DNA of 64,000 bases, taken from NCBI GenBank assembly GCA_013399115.1, contig VXAA01003315.1, forward strand, positions 18,041 through 82,040, in the 5' to 3' direction. Shown piece after piece: positions 62,131-64,000 of this stretch. Source of the stretch: Anseranas semipalmata (Eukaryota; Chordata; Aves; Anseriformes; Anseranatidae). Under the pieces are notes generated by a model. The model had not been told where the DNA came from, did no database searches, and saw nothing but the letters and a program-made list of their open reading frames with translations. Both the position numbers and the translations under genes were made by a program. How positions within the stretch are numbered: position 1 is the first letter of the stretch; the number at the start of each line of letters is the position of its first letter.

Positions 62131-62321
62131 CATCTGGAGGAAAAGATAGTCAAAGAACATCCTCTGAGCTCCTCTATAATGTGCTCATCATAACTCAAGG
62201 ATGGCAGCTGGCTCTCCTGCTCAAGGACCAACTCCCACAGAATGCTTTCCGGACGTTGTTCATGGTAATTTTGTTCTTTTACTGAGATGAAACAGGATGT
62301 GTCTCTCTCCTTATTTTTCAT
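62130..62321 (-). other. Unassigned coding-like patch
   Basis: Minus strand reads ESILWELVLEQESQLPS, then YDEHIIEELRG, with no stop for about 60 codons. The plus strand of the same patch is open too (LLYNVLIITQGWQLALLL) and ends at a donor-like atg|gtaatt. No splice pair closes an exon on either strand and no family was recognised. It is not a match to the ERICH1 N-terminal region. Confidence 0.2.
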
Positions 62322-64000
62322 CCAGTTTAAACTTTTCTCTTCTCCCTGATATAGTAGATGGATTTTCCACGGTGTACCAAGCAGTCAATGCAGAAGAATT
62401 TCATTTTGTTTTATGATTTTGCAAGAGAGAAAAAATGTCATTTTTAGTGCAAATTAAAATATCAGCAGGCTATAATTTGACCAAGATGGAAAACCTGTGG
62501 CTAACAAATGCAACAAAATGTAATGGTTCATTATAATAAAAGCAATATTAAAAAGATCTCAGGAGCACAAGACTGCACATTAATATTTTCAGTCCCTTGT
62601 TTTTGGAAATCATTTCAACCTATCATTTGAAATCAGAACCTCCCCCCCACTACTAACGGTTCTAGTAATCTTCAACACTTTTGATGTTGGAGAAAATTGT
62701 GAAAGACTGGAAGCTGTTCAGGAAAGGGACTGTCTGTTGTTTGTTCATTCATACTGCTCTATGTTCTTAAACTCACAAATGAAGAATTTCTATAAAAATT
62801 GGTAAATGCTGCATATATGCTGCCTACCACGATCGAGTACTACCTTTCTGATTTAAAGCAAATCCAACTAACAGTGATAACAACAATAAGTAAAGGCAGA
62901 TAGCACACTGTCTGCAATGGGTTTGTATCCTAAATGTTTACTTGACTATACACAGATGAATTTCTCTTATTCATAAGCTGTATCGAATGCCTGCTGTTAG
63001 AGGTCACAAACAAAATCTACCCACTACTGTAACCTGCATCACACAGTAGCCCCATACAGCATTCAAGATAGGTTAAATTTCAGATTTACACAGTGGTGTA
63101 GTGATGTTTGTTGTTTTTTACTTTTTACCCTAATAATTCCCATCATTTTATTTATTTTTGACTGTTACTGAGTGCTGAAATGTTGTTTTCACAGAGGAAT
63201 TTATCATACTGCAAAATCTTACTCTTGCTCAGCAACAGGCAGGTCAGAGCCCATCATATTACAGGTGAATTTGGCTGTTTTTTCCTAACTGTATCACATG
63301 ACAACTATCTCAAATGAGTTTCACCTGCCATTTTTGACAAGTCACTCAATCTGAGATGGCATTGTAACCAGCTCTTGCCTTCAGTACAGTCTAATATCTG
63401 TGCCTCATCAGGAAACCTTCTGACTTCACTGTTCACTCTTTTTACCCGACCAGTAATTGAACACAAGCCTCCAGTTGTGACCTCTCTATTTTGAGAAATA
63501 CTATTTTCCATTTGTCCACGTACCTATTCTGGGACTTTCCCTTTTACGCTCTGTCTTAAAACCCTTTGGTGAGGGGCTTTATCAAAAACTTGGTGGAAAT
63601 TCAAGGAAAACACATCAGCTGTACCATCCTTATCCACACACTTCCTGGCTCTTCAAAGAATTCCAGGATGTTTGCAGATTTCCTTTTTGGAAAATTCACG
63701 TTATCTTTCCCATGTAGTTCATAGTTTTTCGGGCATCAATGAATCTTACTTAGTATTGTAATTTGTGCTAAACTGCCAACACAAGGATTACACGCTTGCA
63801 GTTCCCTGGATGATTTAAGAACTGTTTTTAAAAACTGGCATCACACTATCTAGCCCCAAAGTCTCTGATAACAAGGCAATTTTAAAGCATGTGGTTATGT
63901 GTCACTGTCACCAATTTGGGCAGCTTTTTTCCTTGAATTCTGTTAGAATTTTTAGGTGAATCAAGTCTGGTACTGGTAATTTTATCATATCATTCGTTTT
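62322..64000. other. Gene-free stretch to window end
   Basis: AT-rich, with no supportable exon. The minus-strand frame at 63305-63511 has no acceptor or donor context and no recognised motif. Confidence 0.5.

Noticed and set aside
1..64000. CRISPR arrays, operons, ribosome binding sites, tRNA or rRNA genes
   Set aside because: No regularly spaced repeats or RNA gene folds were seen, and the sequence is a vertebrate nuclear genome.

Overview
This is a piece of a bird nuclear genome. The evidence is abundant CR1 LINE 3' ends carrying the ATTCTRTG-type terminal octamer, solo LTRs of an ERVL-like avian family with 5-bp target duplications, remnants of old amniote repeats, AT-rich intergenic DNA, and a spliced vertebrate gene on the minus strand. 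There is no operon structure, CRISPR array, rRNA or tRNA, and nearly all short open frames are chance or lie inside repeats.

The one gene identified with confidence is ERICH1 (glutamate-rich protein 1), minus strand. Its last three coding exons are at 56061-56435, 53469-53663 and 48891-48964. All have GT/AG splice sites and matching phase-1 junctions, and together they give about 213 C-terminal residues ending in a stop. The upstream exons were not found and probably lie beyond the right edge. In human the downstream neighbour of ERICH1 is TDRP; I looked for its exons and did not see them.

A second minus-strand model lies at 17538-20063. Four exons, including a 26/29-nt microexon with an AAG-TAG tandem acceptor, join in one continuous frame to give a protein of about 109 aa with a short hydrophobic C-terminal segment. 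I could not name it. A likely 3' UTR of about 1 kb follows, down to AATAAA at 16515-16520. At the left edge (1-736, minus) a coding-like block ends in a stop and is followed by a non-coding tail and AATAAA running straight into an A tract. It is either a processed retrocopy or a terminal exon of an unidentified gene.

The rest is mostly mobile DNA. A perfect 848-bp solo LTR lies at 20931-21778 (minus, TSD gattt). A relative at 28267-29605 (plus, TSD ctcct) contains an assembly gap and a CR1 fragment. The start of a third is at 61285 and runs into the second gap. A different LTR-like element lies at 46194-47345. CR1 elements range from fairly young pieces (19.1, 24.2, 34.1-34.6 and 59.7 kb) to very old ones (33.9-35.4 and 39.7-40.7 kb), with one young CR1 nested in an old one. 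MIR-like and other old amniote repeats lie at 4.6, 26.1, 42.2 and 48.0-48.3 kb. A decayed coding-like block at 29.6-32.4 kb has weak resemblance to a dynein heavy chain.

I found no convincing new molecular system. The most useful leads are the unnamed four-exon gene, the clean solo-LTR pair with both assembly gaps inside the same LTR family, and the nested retroelement histories.
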